Source: Sweltsa coloradensis
Taxonomy: Eukaryota > Arthropoda > Insecta > Plecoptera > Chloroperlidae
Direction of reading: 5' to 3'
DNA: 64,000 nucleotides
Assembly: GCA_024449915.1 (NCBI GenBank)
Contig: JAMZAV010003140.1
Span: 27,555-91,554, forward strand
The position numbers were made by a program, and so were the translations under genes. Below the pieces are notes generated by a model. That model was not told the DNA's origin and did no database searches. It saw only the letters and a program-made list of their open reading frames with translations. Below are positions 23,314 to 35,367 of this stretch, in pieces (positions within the stretch are counted from its first letter, which is position 1; the number at the start of each line of letters is the position of its first letter).

Positions 23314-23412
23314 TTATAGTCATTATTCACTCGTCGATGGTATCAGCGCCTACAGGATTGACTTGGTCTGCTTTAACTTAATGTGTCGCCATTGAATGGG
23401 TAGACTTTAATT
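23314..23412 (+). mobile_element. SINE type S, 3' part (interrupted)
   Basis: Continues the SINE broken at 22735: CTCGTCGATGGTATC, GCGCCTACAGGATTGACTTG, then the tail block ATGGGTAGACTTTAA. An uninterrupted version of this junction is seen at 33490-33560. Confidence 0.65.
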
Positions 23413-23847
23413 ACAAATGTATTAACTTTATTTTATTTATTAATTGAGGGTGGGCATAACATTTTATGATTGAAGAAAATTGCGAATATATTAAATACAT
23501 TGCTGGTGCAAGATACGAAAACCGCGTTGCCATATATTCCATACGTTTGGGCCTGCTTCCCGTCCATATGGGCCAACTTGCTCTCGCATCCGAGTGGGTA
23601 TGATAGCCCTGGCAGAGTTTTAGTCGTCATCATTTGAAGTCGAAACACGATTTAAAGAGTACTAAATGTTTGTACAGGTATTTTCCAATTCTTTAATAAA
23701 TATCGCAAATCTAAATTTACTTGAGGAGCGCAGTGATCATGCACAGTATGGCAAGAACACCGACTAGAAATAGTCACTTCGGTTCGCTTATACCACTCAC
23801 CACTTACACCTGACCTGATCACATGATAATATTATGTTCATTAATAA
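23413..23847. other. intergenic DNA
   Basis: No gene or repeat is recognised. Confidence 0.5.
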
Positions 23848-24415
23848 CTTGGAAAACGCTTAAGTCCTGCCGCGTTGGTGGATGAGCTTTTTTTGTGAGT
23901 TTTCAGTTTGCGTAGGACCACTTTTCCTTTGCAAGTGCTTTTTGAATGCATTGTAGGTGATTGTTGTCAAGTTTTTATTGTTACTTGTTAATTTCTATCA
24001 CAAACCACAAAAAACTCATATACAAAACCTTTATTGTATGGATTCTGGATAACTTTTTCAACTTTTTCTTTCAAAAAGCAATACATCACCATTACCTTAA
24101 TGTCCATGTAAAATATGAACGTTGTAGCCCCCCTGTTTGGTCAGAATCGGCCCAAATGCCACGAAAATATCGCACTAAAAATCGAAAAAAATCGGAAAAG
24201 TACGATATTCATGAGAAATATTTCTTCGATTGTACCCAAAAACGTGGCAGGTCTAAGTCCAGAGATTTCGAAGGTCCCCTCAAATTTTCATCAAGATCGC
24301 ATATGCCGTTTGCCCGGTAGAGTGCGAACAAACAGACAGAAAAACAAACATAAAAACATTGGTGCTAAATTTTTTGAGGGGTCAGTGAAATTGAAGTCTT
24401 TGCTTTGCTCATCTA
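23848..24415 (-). mobile_element. Helentron-like non-autonomous element B4
   Basis: A reverse-oriented subfamily B copy with one central unit. The terminal CCTAG is mutated to CCAAG and the 5' end to TAGATGAGCAAAGC, so it looks older than B1/B2. Open frames at 23961-24528 are repeat sequence. Confidence 0.7.
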
Positions 24416-24538
24416 ATCAATTTTCCTGTTCTACTGTAGTTTCATATTTATTATTACAAACGATATTATGTTCATTTAGCATGCGTATCGTTCATAAGCA
24501 AAGACTGTGTATGTATAACAGATATTAGTTTTTTATTA

Positions 24539-25067
24539 CTCAGAAAACGCTTTAGTCCCGCCGCGTTGATGGATGAGCTTTTTTGTAAGTTTTTAGTTTG
24601 CGTAGGACCACTTTTTCTTTTCAAGTGCTTTTTGAATGCATTGTAGGTGATTGTTGTCAAGTTCTATTGTTACTTGTCAATTGTTATTATAAACCTAAAA
24701 AAACTCATATTAAAACCTTTATTTCTATGGATTCTGGCTAACTTTTCAAATTTTTCTTTCAAAAGGTACTACATCACCATAACCTTAATGTCCATGTGAA
24801 ATTTGAACGTTGTAGCCCCACCCGTTTGGTAAGAATCGGCCCAAATGTCACGAAAATATCGCACTAAAAATCGAAAAAAATCGTAAAAGTACGATATTCA
24901 TGAGAAATATTTCGATTTCGAAGGTCCACTCCAATTTTCATCAAGATCGCTTATGCCGTTTGCCCGGTATCGTGCGAACAAACAGCCAAAAAAAAAAAAA
25001 AAAAAAAACACCCGAGCTAAATATTTTGGGGGGTCAGTGAAATTGAAGTCTTCGCTTCGCTCATCCA
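24539..25067 (-). mobile_element. Helentron-like non-autonomous element B5
   Basis: Lies 123 bp from B4 in the same orientation. It has one central unit, an intact 5' end (TGGATGAGCGAAGCG) and a mutated 3' terminus (CTGAG for CCTAG). A deletion removes the segment between the ATATTTC and TTCGAAGG blocks present in B4. Confidence 0.7.
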
Positions 25068-25819
25068 AAAACATATTTACACACACATATTATACGAAAC
25101 GTATTTCGGTAAAAATTGTCAAGTGTTATTCATTTACTAATTTGGTATCATATCGGCTCGCTACATATGTTGACATCGAAACAGTAATGCTGAGTTCTAG
25201 CTGACAGTACGGGCCCTATCTTTTAGGCCACGGCTTTATTTAACGGCCGCTTATTTTATCACTAATCGTAACTCTAATTTAATTAAATCAGTCTGTGACG
25301 TGTGTCCAGTGTGCGGCCAAGGGAAGGGGGAGGGAGGGGTTTGAGGATGGATAGTGGAGGGGGGGCAGATCCGAGTTTACTATTATAGCTTACCTAGAAT
25401 ACCTCATCCGGGCTGCTTTGTTTAAGGTAGTGGATTGAATAAACAGCAACCAAAACAAACACAATTAAATACAAAAGAAAAAGTTTGTGGAAAAAATCGG
25501 GATTCATTCTGGATCAATTTCAAGCTCTACCGATTGCATCATTATGTCACGTTAAAATGTACATTTGAGCGATCCCAGGGTATTTTCAAAATATCGTTTA
25601 GTTTCTTTAGTAACATGCCGAATATATGCCACTTAGACTATTTTTCAGAAATCTCCATCACAATTGTGTAGGGGAAGTATACAGTTTGAAATGTGCTTTG
25701 ATCCCTCCAAGCTCATGCCGTTTTTCAACAACCTCACAAAGCTAAACAAATTGGGGGTGAAAATTGTAGGTCAAAGAAATTTGTAAGATTTTATGATCAT
25801 TATATTTTATCCATAGATA
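25068..25819. other. intergenic DNA
   Basis: A purine-rich GGGGGAGGG stretch lies at about 25320-25370. No gene is supported. Confidence 0.45.
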
Positions 25820-26459
25820 TTAAAGGGGCTAAAAACCGCAAAAATTATTTTTTACCACCTGATATTTAGCACAATACTACACTTAAATGACCGTTACAAA
25901 AATTATATCTTGTAACTGTGATTTAACACAAATTTTTTAATTTTTTTGAGCCAGAAATTGGCAAAAATTGGTGTTTTGGAAAATTTCCTATATCGGCTTT
26001 AACCTGCTTCTTTTTTGGTCCACATAGATACTAGAGCAAAGTACCAATCTAAAATGCCCCTTTATAACATCGTGTCTTGAAACTGTGCCCAAATATACCC
26101 ACAAACACGCAAAAATATGCATTCCAAAATCACACCCCATCTTGGTAATCAGCATATTTTGACCGAACTACTTGCCCAAATTACAGAGCAAAATAAAAAG
26201 AATTTACAGAAAAGGCTGTCGAGTACGTCAATAATGGCCAATATTTTTTTGGATCAAAATCCTCCAAGGTCACGGGGCTTAAAGATCGTCCCCATGTTAT
26301 TTCTTATGGGAGATTTTTGCCAATGGGACCTAGCTCGAAAAATGCCATGTTTGACAATTTTTTGGGGGGTCATGGTGGCCCCAATAATTTTTCTGTTAAT
26401 TGCTAAATTCATTACTAGTTAGCCTGAATGAAATATATTTTTTGAGTTTAGCGGTTTAA
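25820..26459 (+). mobile_element. MITE family F, copy 1
   Basis: Starts at TTAA followed by AGGGGCTAAAAACCGC and ends GAGTTTAGCGGTTTAA. It is colinear with the reverse complement of 29651-30291 and, in part, 38300-38640. Shared blocks are CCACATAGATACTAGAGC, ACACCCCATCTTGGTAATCA, and TTATGGGAGATTTTTGCC. The open frame at 26117-26422 is repeat sequence. Confidence 0.6.
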
Positions 26460-26480
26460 ACATAGCAAGAAAAGTTGGCC

Positions 26481-26714
26481 TCATCTTATCCAACTGTCTA
26501 GAGCCAGTGTGTTCGTACACGCTGTAAACAGGTCATGTCTCGCTGGTTCTTCTAGTATGAATGCTCTTGTACAGACATCAGGTGGCGTGAGCTGATAGAA
26601 GCAGATACATCTTTCTGTCGGGGAATATTTGTCACAACTACAGCTGCTCTGCATACCAGGTCGATATCTCCCACTCTCTCCGAGGACAAGGTTGATATAC
26701 ATATCGGATCTCAA
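26481..26714 (-). CDS. candidate cysteine-rich exon, unrecognised
   Basis: An open frame on the reverse strand just outside MITE F copy 1, ending in TGA at 26481-26483. The predicted residues have protein-like composition and a compact cysteine group, C-S-C-x8-C-x-C-x9-C, then one more cysteine 22 residues on. A possible splice acceptor (TATGCAG) lies just before the cysteine group, near 26645. I do not recognise the family. The paired CxC spacing recalls small secreted peptides, but there is no visible signal peptide or dibasic site here, so this would be one exon of a larger gene. It could also be a chance frame. Confidence 0.25.
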   Translation of the reverse strand: MRSDMYINLVLGESGRYRPGMQSSCSCDKYSPTERCICFYQLTPPDVCTRAFILEEPARHDLFTACTNTLALDSWIR

Positions 26715-28143
26715 AGATTGGAGAGAAAGTTAGGGTTGGGTGACAGGGCATTGACGTAGAAACATCCAATATTGTGGAATATACTAAACTTAGAGATACG
26801 CGAAAATAGCGTTTTTGTTTGTAATATTTAAAGCACATAATTTTTTAAAAAGTATTTTGTCACATTTTGTTGCATCTATTTTTGTACCAATCTTCAAAAA
26901 CTTGTGTATTCTGTTTTATTGCACTTTTAATTTAAAGTTTTGCCATAAATGCCACACTAAAAATTAACTAAAATTATCACACATAAGTAAGTAAAATATT
27001 GAAAATAAATGAACATAAGTGTGTGTAGTGAAACCTTCCATTTATAGTAAATATTATAGTAATTTGTACCCATTTTCAAAAATTTCATATTTTATTGAAT
27101 ATAAAATGTTATATTTCGACTTCTTTCCAGCAGTCTCCTATCAATGAAAATTCCCATCTCATCTAACTTAAACACCAAAACATTATATTTTTCCATAATT
27201 CTACATTCTTTAAAGGGTACATTAACACATTAACTGATAAATAATATTGCATAAATGAGCAACGTGTTATATTTTTAGTGTTGTGTATTTAATCGCCTGT
27301 TATATTTGGAACATGCACACCATTTGGAAAGTTGTGAAGCTTTGTTGAACATTACTGGGTAAAGTAGGAATTATGTCACGCTTCACTAAACATGTAATTA
27401 CATTATGTAGTTTGAGTTTACTAGTTACGCTTTAATTCTATTAAACAAGGCATGATTAGTACAGGCAAAATCCCAGCACCGTGCCCAATAAGAAAGCTAT
27501 TAACCACTTGATATTATGCACAATGATACTGAATAGTTTTTATTTTTGCCCATCCGCGCTGTGCAGTGCGTGTATCACGTCACGATAAAAACAGAACACG
27601 ACTTATACGATTAACATGTAGTGTATTTCATTGTTATTGCTGTTCAACAAGGATGATTAATAAGGTTTTGTTGACCACTGGTGCACGGTTACCAACCGTT
27701 ATTGAACGCTTTAACAATTTTATATTATACGCAAGAGAAAAGATCTGGAAAGTTTTTATGTATGTATAATCCCACACATAACAAACTTGTGAAAATACAG
27801 CCAAACCTTACACACTCAAAAGGAATGAGAACTAAAAGAAGGGCCAAGCTCATATACCCTTCTACATTTGAGCATTTAATTCATGGACATACACTTCCCC
27901 GTAACTTAATCCTTGAAAAGCTTGGTAAAATAGAATTTGCAACTGTTTGAAACGTTATAGTTTATGCGCATTTGCAATTTATCTCTTCACACAGCAGCAT
28001 GAAAGTGATTTTGGGCATGTTTCAACGCATATTTTCACCCAGAAGAAATTATCGTACCCCAATCAAATTTGACATGTGTTGGCATGTACCTTTATCCCCC
28101 CGATTATAAGAGTTTTAATGTTTATAACACTTTTCATGATGAC
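26715..28143. other. intergenic DNA
   Basis: AT-rich, with no exon or repeat I can support. The frame at 27681-27950 lacks an ATG and shows no family features. Confidence 0.45.
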
Positions 28144-28151
28144 TGGGTGAC

Positions 28152-28778
28152 CAGTGGCGGATCTAGGACATAATCATGGGGGGGGCGATTTGCGTGTGCA
28201 TGTACAGTCGTGGGAAAGGGACTAAGCGCGGACGCACGGGGGGTAGGGGGAGCGGAGCCCCCCATTAATTGCGCCGCAGGCGAAAATTTTGAAAATCAGG
28301 TTTTTAGAGTGCATTTGGTGCGTTTTAGAAAAAAGTGGTGGGCGGAATGCAATACCAAAACAATGTAGTTTGTGTGCACCAATTTGTTTTGTCGTCATGT
28401 CGAGCTTACAATTTACAGCATTGGCCTACATTGCAACATTATTATAAACGTTTGATCTTATTTTCAATTCAGCATTTTATTTATTTATTTATTAAACGTC
28501 TATCCTTTTACATTGGAGGACAACTTAATAAATCGAAGTACTCTGATGCAGACACATTTCAGAGGCAAACTGATTATTTCTGACAACACGAAGAAAAGTT
28601 GATTTTTACTGGGAGTTTTAAATAAATAGCGCCGCAGGCGAAAATTTTGAAAATCAGGTTTTTAGAGTGCATTTGGTGCGTGCACAATAAATTAATAAAA
28701 TCATTTTTTTTTAATTTTTAAAGAATCATAGGGGGGCGATCGCCCCCCCGCCCCCCCCCCCCCCTGTATCCGCCACTG
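28152..28778. mobile_element. hAT MITE with 8-bp target duplication and internal repeat
   Basis: The ends are CAGTGGCGGATC and its near inverse GTATCCGCCACTG. An identical 8-bp duplication TGGGTGAC flanks it (28144-28151 and 28779-28786). Inside, a 52-bp sequence beginning GCGCCGCAGGCGAAAATTTT occurs twice, at 28271-28322 and 28629-28680. Between these repeats is a reverse-oriented LINE tail of family J (28476-28560). Long G and C runs near both ends can pair. Confidence 0.85.
28476..28560 (-). mobile_element. LINE-like tail, family J, nested in the hAT MITE
   Basis: The reverse strand reads AGTTGTCCTCC, then AGGATAGACGTTTAATAAAT, matching the ends at 1372-1567 and 57990-58195. The tail points toward lower coordinates. 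Confidence 0.5.
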
Positions 28779-28786
28779 TGGGTGAC

Positions 28787-29650
28787 ACCTCATAAACACC
28801 CCAACTGCTTGCTGTAATATAAGGTGCCCGAGTGTGTATAGTGAGCCTCGGCTTGGCTGCGGCACCCTAATAGGCACCTAGATACTATGTTGATGATTTT
28901 TGAAAAAAAAAAATGTGTTATATCCTTACATCCTGTACATATGTTATTTTGTATCCCAAATTTATTTTCAATTTACTGTTGCTTCCATTTCTCTTGAAAC
29001 GGCCACAATTTCTTTCCTTCGCTTAGAACGAAACACAAGTCTCACAGTCACAGAATATAGGCTCTCAAGTCTCGCCATTGTTTGTGTCGGTTGTTCCATT
29101 TAAAACTGATTCGTGACTAACTCTAAACCGTCAGATGAAGCTAAAACGTAACACGCGAGACATCGAACTCCACCACAAAGCAATACTGACTGAAGATTTT
29201 TGCAAGGTTTTTCTCAATAGATATGCGAATGCAAGTGATTGAGTCCTCGTATATAGTCCTTGATCATTCCCTTCGCAATTACCCATACTATAAAATGCCT
29301 AGTTAGATATCTGAAGAGGTTTAAAATACCGCTTCTTGGCAGGTGCCCCGCAATAAATTTAAAATTAAACAAAATTCGTCTATTTTGAGTGTACCGAATC
29401 AGTTACATAACTGATTTTAAGTGGTGAATTAATTAAATGTAAACATACCCTTTAAACGCCATCGAAGAGCGAACAATGGTCAATTAGAGACCGGTGTTTT
29501 AAATAGAACATCGAGCAAACAAGCTGGACAAGATACCCGCGGGCGACTCCAGAACCAACAAGGATGATTCGGAACATCCATTTAATGAATTATATGCCTC
29601 GTTGCTAGGACATTCTCAAATTTAAAATGAATTTTAAAATTATTATTTAA
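28787..29650. other. intergenic DNA with SINE remnants
   Basis: A type H body fragment lies at about 29185-29340 (CTGACTGAAG, GCGAATGCAAGTGATTGAGT). A reverse type S fragment lies at about 29540-29615 (ACAAGGATGATTCGGAACA, CCTCGTTGCTAGGAC). No gene is supported. Confidence 0.45.
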
Positions 29651-30291
29651 AGGGGTATTTAACCGCTATACTCAAAAATATATTTCATTCAGGCTAACTA
29701 GTAATGAATTTAGCAATTGACAGAAAAATTATTGGGGCCACCATGACCTCCCAAAATATTGTCAAACATGACATTTTTCGAGCTAGGTTCCATCGGCAAA
29801 AATCTCCCATAAGAAATAACATGGGGACGATCTTTATGCCCGTGACCTTGGAGGATTTTGATCCAGAAATATATTGGCCATTATTGACGTACTCTACAGC
29901 CTTTTCTGTAAATTATCTATGTTTTGTTTTGTAATTTGGGCAAGTAGTTCGGTCAAAATATGCTGATTACCAAGATGGGGTGTGATTTGGGAATGCATAT
30001 TTTTGCGTGTTTGAGGGTACATTGGGCACAATTTCAAGACACGATGTTGTAAAGGGGCACTTTTGATTGGAACTATGCTCTAGTATCTATGTGGACCAAA
30101 AAAGAAGCAGGTTAAAGCAGATTTAAGAAATTTCCCAAAACACCTATTTTCGCAAATTTCTGGATCAAAAAAATTGAAAAATTCGTGTTAAATCACAGTT
30201 ACAAGATATAATTTTTTTAACTGTCATTTTAGTGTAGTATTGTACTATAGCATAGATCATGTGGTAAAAAAAAATTGAGTTAATAGCTCCT
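29651..30291 (-). mobile_element. MITE family F, copy 2 (TTAA flanked)
   Basis: Bracketed by TTAA at 29647-29650 and 30292-30295. The ends AGGGGTATTTAACCGC and, inverted, AGGAGCTATTAACTC form an imperfect terminal inverted repeat. It is the best preserved family F copy at its outer ends. TTAA targets are characteristic of piggyBac-type transposition. Confidence 0.6.
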
Positions 30292-30295
30292 TTAA

Positions 30296-31399
30296 TAAAG
30301 GAATGTATTGTTTTCATATACACAGCCATCCACCCTCAATAAGCCTACTGCAATTACTATAGTGGTATTTTAAGGCGATTACTGATTATTCATTACGCAC
30401 AAGCTTCTTTCAAGTCATGTTTAATTATTGTAGCAAGGACGCTGGAGCTAAACAGGGGACCGATATCACAAGGTTCTATTTTCACATCATCTCTTAGATT
30501 TCGCTTTCTCGTTACTTTTAATGAGATTTCATCTAACGTATTATTTCCAAGTTTTGATTAGTTTTCTCGGGTATTTTAAGAAAGTAAAGAGTATCAAGCA
30601 AATATAAATAAAAAGGAGAAAGAAACTCCAGCTCTTCCAGATAGTTTCTTTAAAAAAATTTGGTTTGTCAATGTTTGTTATTGAGAACTTACAATCATAT
30701 CGGACTTATGCACACTTTAAGTTTCTTCTCGCCAATTTTGTTTGAAGAAGCGCAATTTAGTTTACGTCATACGCAGGCGTTGATAATGATTATAAATATT
30801 TCGTTTTTAGCCAGATGTAAAATCATTTTAATTAAAACTTCATGGAAATAAAGTGTTTTAGTAATATGATATTGATATCAAGATAGGTATAGTAAAAGTT
30901 TATCTATAGATCCGCTAACTATAGTTTTGTAATAACTGCAATCTGAATGTATAGATAGATTCAAATGCATAAGATATCATCAGTAATTTAATTATTTTTA
31001 AAAATATAAACCGTTAGCTACTGAATACAATACCTCAATCAAAGCTTATTCATACTCATTACATTTCCAATTCCAATAATACCGAAACAATTAAAACATC
31101 ATTCATTGGGTTCTGAATATTCACGGTTTTGCCTTGCAATTCTCTAAAGTTCTTGATCGAGATATATAACTTACCCCCCCCCCACACACACACACACAAA
31201 CATTTTTTTTAAAGAGGAGCAGTGTAAATAAAATAAAAGTGGCTCGAACAAGTGTGCGTGGTTAATTAAAAAGGGAAAGTTCAAAAGCATGTTTGAGATG
31301 ACTCAATCCCAGTGTTCGTCTTCACGACAGATTATGAGCATAGTAATGCACTAAGGCTATTTGAGACGATGAATGATGATAGATGAGGATGAAGGACGA
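30296..31399. other. intergenic DNA
   Basis: AT-rich. A (CA)n tract follows a C run near 31180. No gene is supported. Confidence 0.5.
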
Positions 31400-31505
31400 T
31401 TACAAAAAATATTATTGTCTTCGGCGGGATTGGAACCCACGTCCTCGTAGAGCCATACGCTTTGGACCAGCGCTCTAAACGTATGTGCCACCGCGAACGG
31501 CTTTC
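31400..31505 (-). mobile_element. tRNA-derived head, unclassified
   Basis: The reverse strand carries B-box-like GGGTTCCAATCCCGCC and an A-box region CGGTGGCACATACG at tRNA spacing. No body matches types S, G or H. It has the look of a SINE head rather than a functional tRNA. Confidence 0.4.
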
Positions 31506-31777
31506 ACGACTGAAGAAAATCTTGAAAAAGCTTTCAGTCAGAGTTTCTGGTGGGGGATTCGGACCAGTCCTTCCGTATCGGAGTCTAACGCGTTACGTTT
31601 TAGCTATACCTAGCATTTGCGAATATTCTAGTAATAATCCTCGAAAAGTTGGGTCATTACAATCAATTTAAAGAATTTGCCAAGTAATCTACCACACCCT
31701 TGCGCTGAATCCAGCAACAGTTTGTCGTCGATGTAACAGAGTGGAGTAGCCTGTTGCATCGAGCCATGGTGTCATGA

Positions 31778-31841
31778 CAGGGTCCACTAGATACTTATGC
31801 TAAGCTGCTGTTAGCAGCTGTTAGGTATCTAGTGGACCCTG
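31778..31841. mobile_element. 64-bp MITE with 17-bp perfect terminal inverted repeats
   Basis: Both ends read CAGGGTCCACTAGATAC inward without mismatch. A 9-bp direct repeat GTGTCATGA flanks the element (31769-31777 and 31842-31850). The 30-bp interior contains a second hairpin, GCTGCT/AGCAGC. No protein can be encoded. Confidence 0.85.
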
Positions 31842-31850
31842 GTGTCATGA

Positions 31851-32194
31851 GGGGTAGTCTGAAATGTGATGTGCTCAACGTTTCATAACAAGACTGATCA
31901 AAGCTTCATAATGTTACTTCTCTTTTCGCCATTTAGTTTGTGCGTGTGTCATGTCCGATTGACATACGCTTGAATATTTGCATTTCCCTTCAACAAGGAT
32001 GTTTTGGTAACCCTGCGGGCTAGGGGGCGGGGATAGCCCCACCCAAACTGTCAATATTCGGAACCTCCACTAAAAACGATATTTGACTTTAGTAACAGAA
32101 CGTATTTTTAACCTTGTCGTATTCCTCTTTGTACATGTCTCCTCCACCAGCTACAACATTGAAAGCTTTCAAAAAACGTATTATTTTATTTTAT
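31851..32194. other. intergenic DNA
   Basis: Nothing recognised. Confidence 0.5.
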
Positions 32195-32625
32195 TGGATG
32201 AGCGTTGCGAGCGAAGAGAAGATTTCATTTCACTACACTGGAGAAAAAAATACGGAATGATTTTTTTGTATTTTTGTGTGTTTGTTAACACGATTCCGGC
32301 TAAACCGATACTCCAATTTAGATTAAATTTTTTATATTCGTGGGAAATTTGAGCGGAATCAAAAACTTATTTCTCATGTAATTGCAATTTTTCAATTTTT
32401 ATCGATTTTTTCAATTTCTTCGACTTTTAACACCGACATGCTTTTTCCGTTTGTAATGATTTTTTCACAGAACCTTAATTTTATGCATTAATATATTTGT
32501 GTGAAATTTGAGCGTAATCAAATAATTATTTCTTATGAAAATCGCAATTTTATGCTTTTTTTCGTTTTTAAACAATTACGCTCATCCAACAACGCGCCTG
32601 AAAAAGCGTTTGCGAAGCTTCCTAG
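32195..32625 (+). mobile_element. Helentron-like non-autonomous element A2 (short)
   Basis: A subfamily A copy of 431 bp. The 5' end is TGGATGAGCGTTGCGAGCG preceded by T. Most of the 5' half of the body is deleted. The 3' end, CTCATCCAACAACGCG then GCGTTTGCGAAGCTTCCTAG, is of the same type as A1 and unlike A3/A4. Confidence 0.75.
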
Positions 32626-33225
32626 TTTATTATTTTAAACAACCCGATAGGACAGATGATTGAGCTTCTAAATGATCCAGACTATATCCCTCTGCATTCT
32701 GAGTCAGAGCCTGGTTTGCTCGAGCTCCCTGATACTTTTATAAAATGTGCACCGCACACGGAAGGGGAGGGGGGGGGGGGAGAAGGGAGATTCTTCGAAA
32801 ACTTAATTATTTAATCTGTTAAGTTTGTCTGCCTGAACATGAAACTGGCTCCCCGAGATCGTTTGTTTAGCCTCGGGCTTCCATGCACTCATCTGTGATT
32901 CCTTTCCTTCTTAGCTAAACCTAACACCAGACCTCAAACATTGATATCAGACACCGACAAACTCAATTAACCACTTGTTTGTTTGTTCTGGTGATCAGCA
33001 CAATGATGGCGTACCGTGGTGGGTGGAAGTTTGTCTGAAGACGACGGGAGTACGATTATCCGCGCTCGAATCACAGGGAGGAAATTGTGGTCGACGAAAC
33101 GAAAGGAAAGTAGAGAGCGAGAGCAGATCCCTTTGAACCCGAGCCTGGTTCAATTACCCTTGGTCGGGAAACTGGACTGCGGAACATCTAACATAACGCT
33201 GATGATAATAATATGTTATAGCAGG
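32626..33225. other. intergenic DNA with a GC-richer stretch
   Basis: A G homopolymer run lies at about 32763-32782. The stretch 32990-33180 is less AT-rich and holds a 70-codon frame starting at 33016, but no family feature or convincing splice site supports it. Confidence 0.4.
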
Positions 33226-33580
33226 TAATTTGTGGTTCGTTTGTCTTGTGGTTGGAGGCTCTGCTTCCAATGCAGAAAATCCAAGATTCGATTCTCGCTT
33301 TGGGTAGAAGTTTCTAACGTCTGATTTGGACTTGAGTCCATCAGATCTCAGCTTATGTGTAAACGGTGACTTTGTAACCGGCATAGTAACGAGGCACATA
33401 ATACATTCTAAGGTTGTCCCGAATTGATTCTGGCACTGTCTGCTGGTGGAATCGTGTCCAAATTGATTGATCGGTGTTTGCTACTTAAATATGCCGGTCT
33501 CTTGTTGGGCATTGTTCGCTCGTCTTTGGTGTCGGCGCCTACAGGGTTGGCTTGGTCTGCTTTAAATTTAATCCCAATTG
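33226..33580 (+). mobile_element. SINE type S, near full length
   Basis: The tRNA-like head (TTGTGGTTGGAGGCTCTGCT, B box GATTCGATTCTCGC) is followed by GGACTTGAGTCCATCAGAT, the central module AAACGGTGACTTTG...AACGAGGCAC, TTGATTCTGGCACTGTC, and the 3' block GCGCCTACAGGGTTGGCTTG. It serves as the uninterrupted reference for the copy split by B3. Confidence 0.65.
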
Positions 33581-35367
33581 AAATCATTTTGGTAACTGCA
33601 ATACATTTTTTAAATTAAGTTTGATATATTTATTTTTTAAATTTTTTTTTACCTTGTAAGTATAAGAGCGTGGCTTCAAAATAAATAATTTTGTTATTTG
33701 TGCTCTTCTTATTCACTAACAACACTATTGGTGGCAAAATTGTGTGTGTTTTACTAATGTCCTTCATAGCGTTGCCATTAATAATAAATTCGGTTCACAC
33801 CAAATTTTACACCGGACTTAGAATGTTTCGATGTTTCGATGCACAGATCTTTATCGGAAACAGTACAGAATTGAATTCACTGGGCAATTTTATTGAGGGC
33901 CAAGTTTTATAAAAATTAGTTTCAAACTACACTCACACTAAATTTATTCTGTCTTCTTCCTTGCATTTACGTCTATGTAGTAAACAGAACACTATGAAAC
34001 TAACAAATAAACCGAAACAATGCAATAACGCCATTTAATCGTCAAACATTCCAAGGAAACAAAGAAGGGCACTAAATACTAATAGGATTACCAAATTGCA
34101 AACAAAAATGCTTTCAATGTACAAATAATACAAAGCTTATATATTGCATATCCGATATTTATGAAGTTTCATAATAATATACCAAGTTTTTTTTAATGGA
34201 GATATTTAAGAGGTCTAGTATCGAGCTTTGAAGTAGATGTTAAAGTTTCTAATGGGATGTCACCCAAATGGGAAAACTTTCCAGACTTCGAGTCTTAATA
34301 GAGACGTTATAAAAATCAGATGATCAATTCCAAACGAATATGAATGGCAAACTGTGTACCGTGAATCTTAATAAGGTTTGGAGTAGGTATCGCCTATTCG
34401 TAACGCACATATGGTTTCATTCGATGTAGAACATATGTTTATCAATTGCGTTTCTATTTGTACTCATTCTGTCAAGTCATTGTTATTAACACACATATAA
34501 GACAAATATACAAAACAGTATTCACAATAGACTTTGGTATGTAGTAATAACAAATTCATATCTTTTGCGATGTTGTGGTAACCGATAAATTTTATTAGAA
34601 GTTTGTAAAAAAAGTGTTTGTTCAATAAGAAAACAAATAAAATAAATAATTATTATATTGGAATGTTCATTGAATTATAGTTGTACACAATAATCTTTTG
34701 TTAGATTTGAATTGCTATCAGTGACACTTCAGTAAATTTGTAAAAACCATATGGTGTGCTCTGCAATTGATCCATTTCTAGGCATTTATATCCTTGACTC
34801 GGTGGTTGTGGTCAAATCCACTCAGTATAAATCATCGCAACTGAAACTAGTTGTTTCTTTTAATAAGTTCTACACCGTAACAGAAAAGTATAAAAGTAAT
34901 ATATAAATGCATAAACTACCACCAAGCACTAACTATTTTATTCTTCTATGTCCTCCTAAAATTTGAACACAACAATGCAGTGTTATAAAACGATATTATA
35001 GCACGACTGCTATAGAACTGAAATTATATCATACATTGTTGAAATAGTCCATGTAAAATGTTCTCAAATCCGGCAAATACTATTAATGTTTGTTTTTGTT
35101 TAAGATCATAATCATATTACAGATCTTGAACTCTCTATGAATGTTTAAACCACTACATAACTTTACGAATAAAGAATACTTTTTTATTTTCATTTGTATT
35201 CAACTACTGGAGAGAAAATGAACTAATCAGGTTTATAAACTTAGAATAGACAGTGAGTTCCATTTTATCTTATTTCATATGTTTGAAATTTGTTAAACAA
35301 TAAAATACTTGTTACAGATAAGCAAATACAATGATGCATGTTCTTGTTCATCCTATCACATACATAC
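33581..35367. other. AT-rich intergenic or intronic DNA
   Basis: No exon, tRNA or known repeat is visible over this stretch. Confidence 0.5.

Noticed and set aside
23961..24528. Overlapping 119- and 137-codon frames
   Set aside because: They lie almost wholly inside element B4 and lack coding features.
27681..27950. 89-codon frame with a basic stretch
   Set aside because: No ATG start, no acceptor I can support and no family resemblance.
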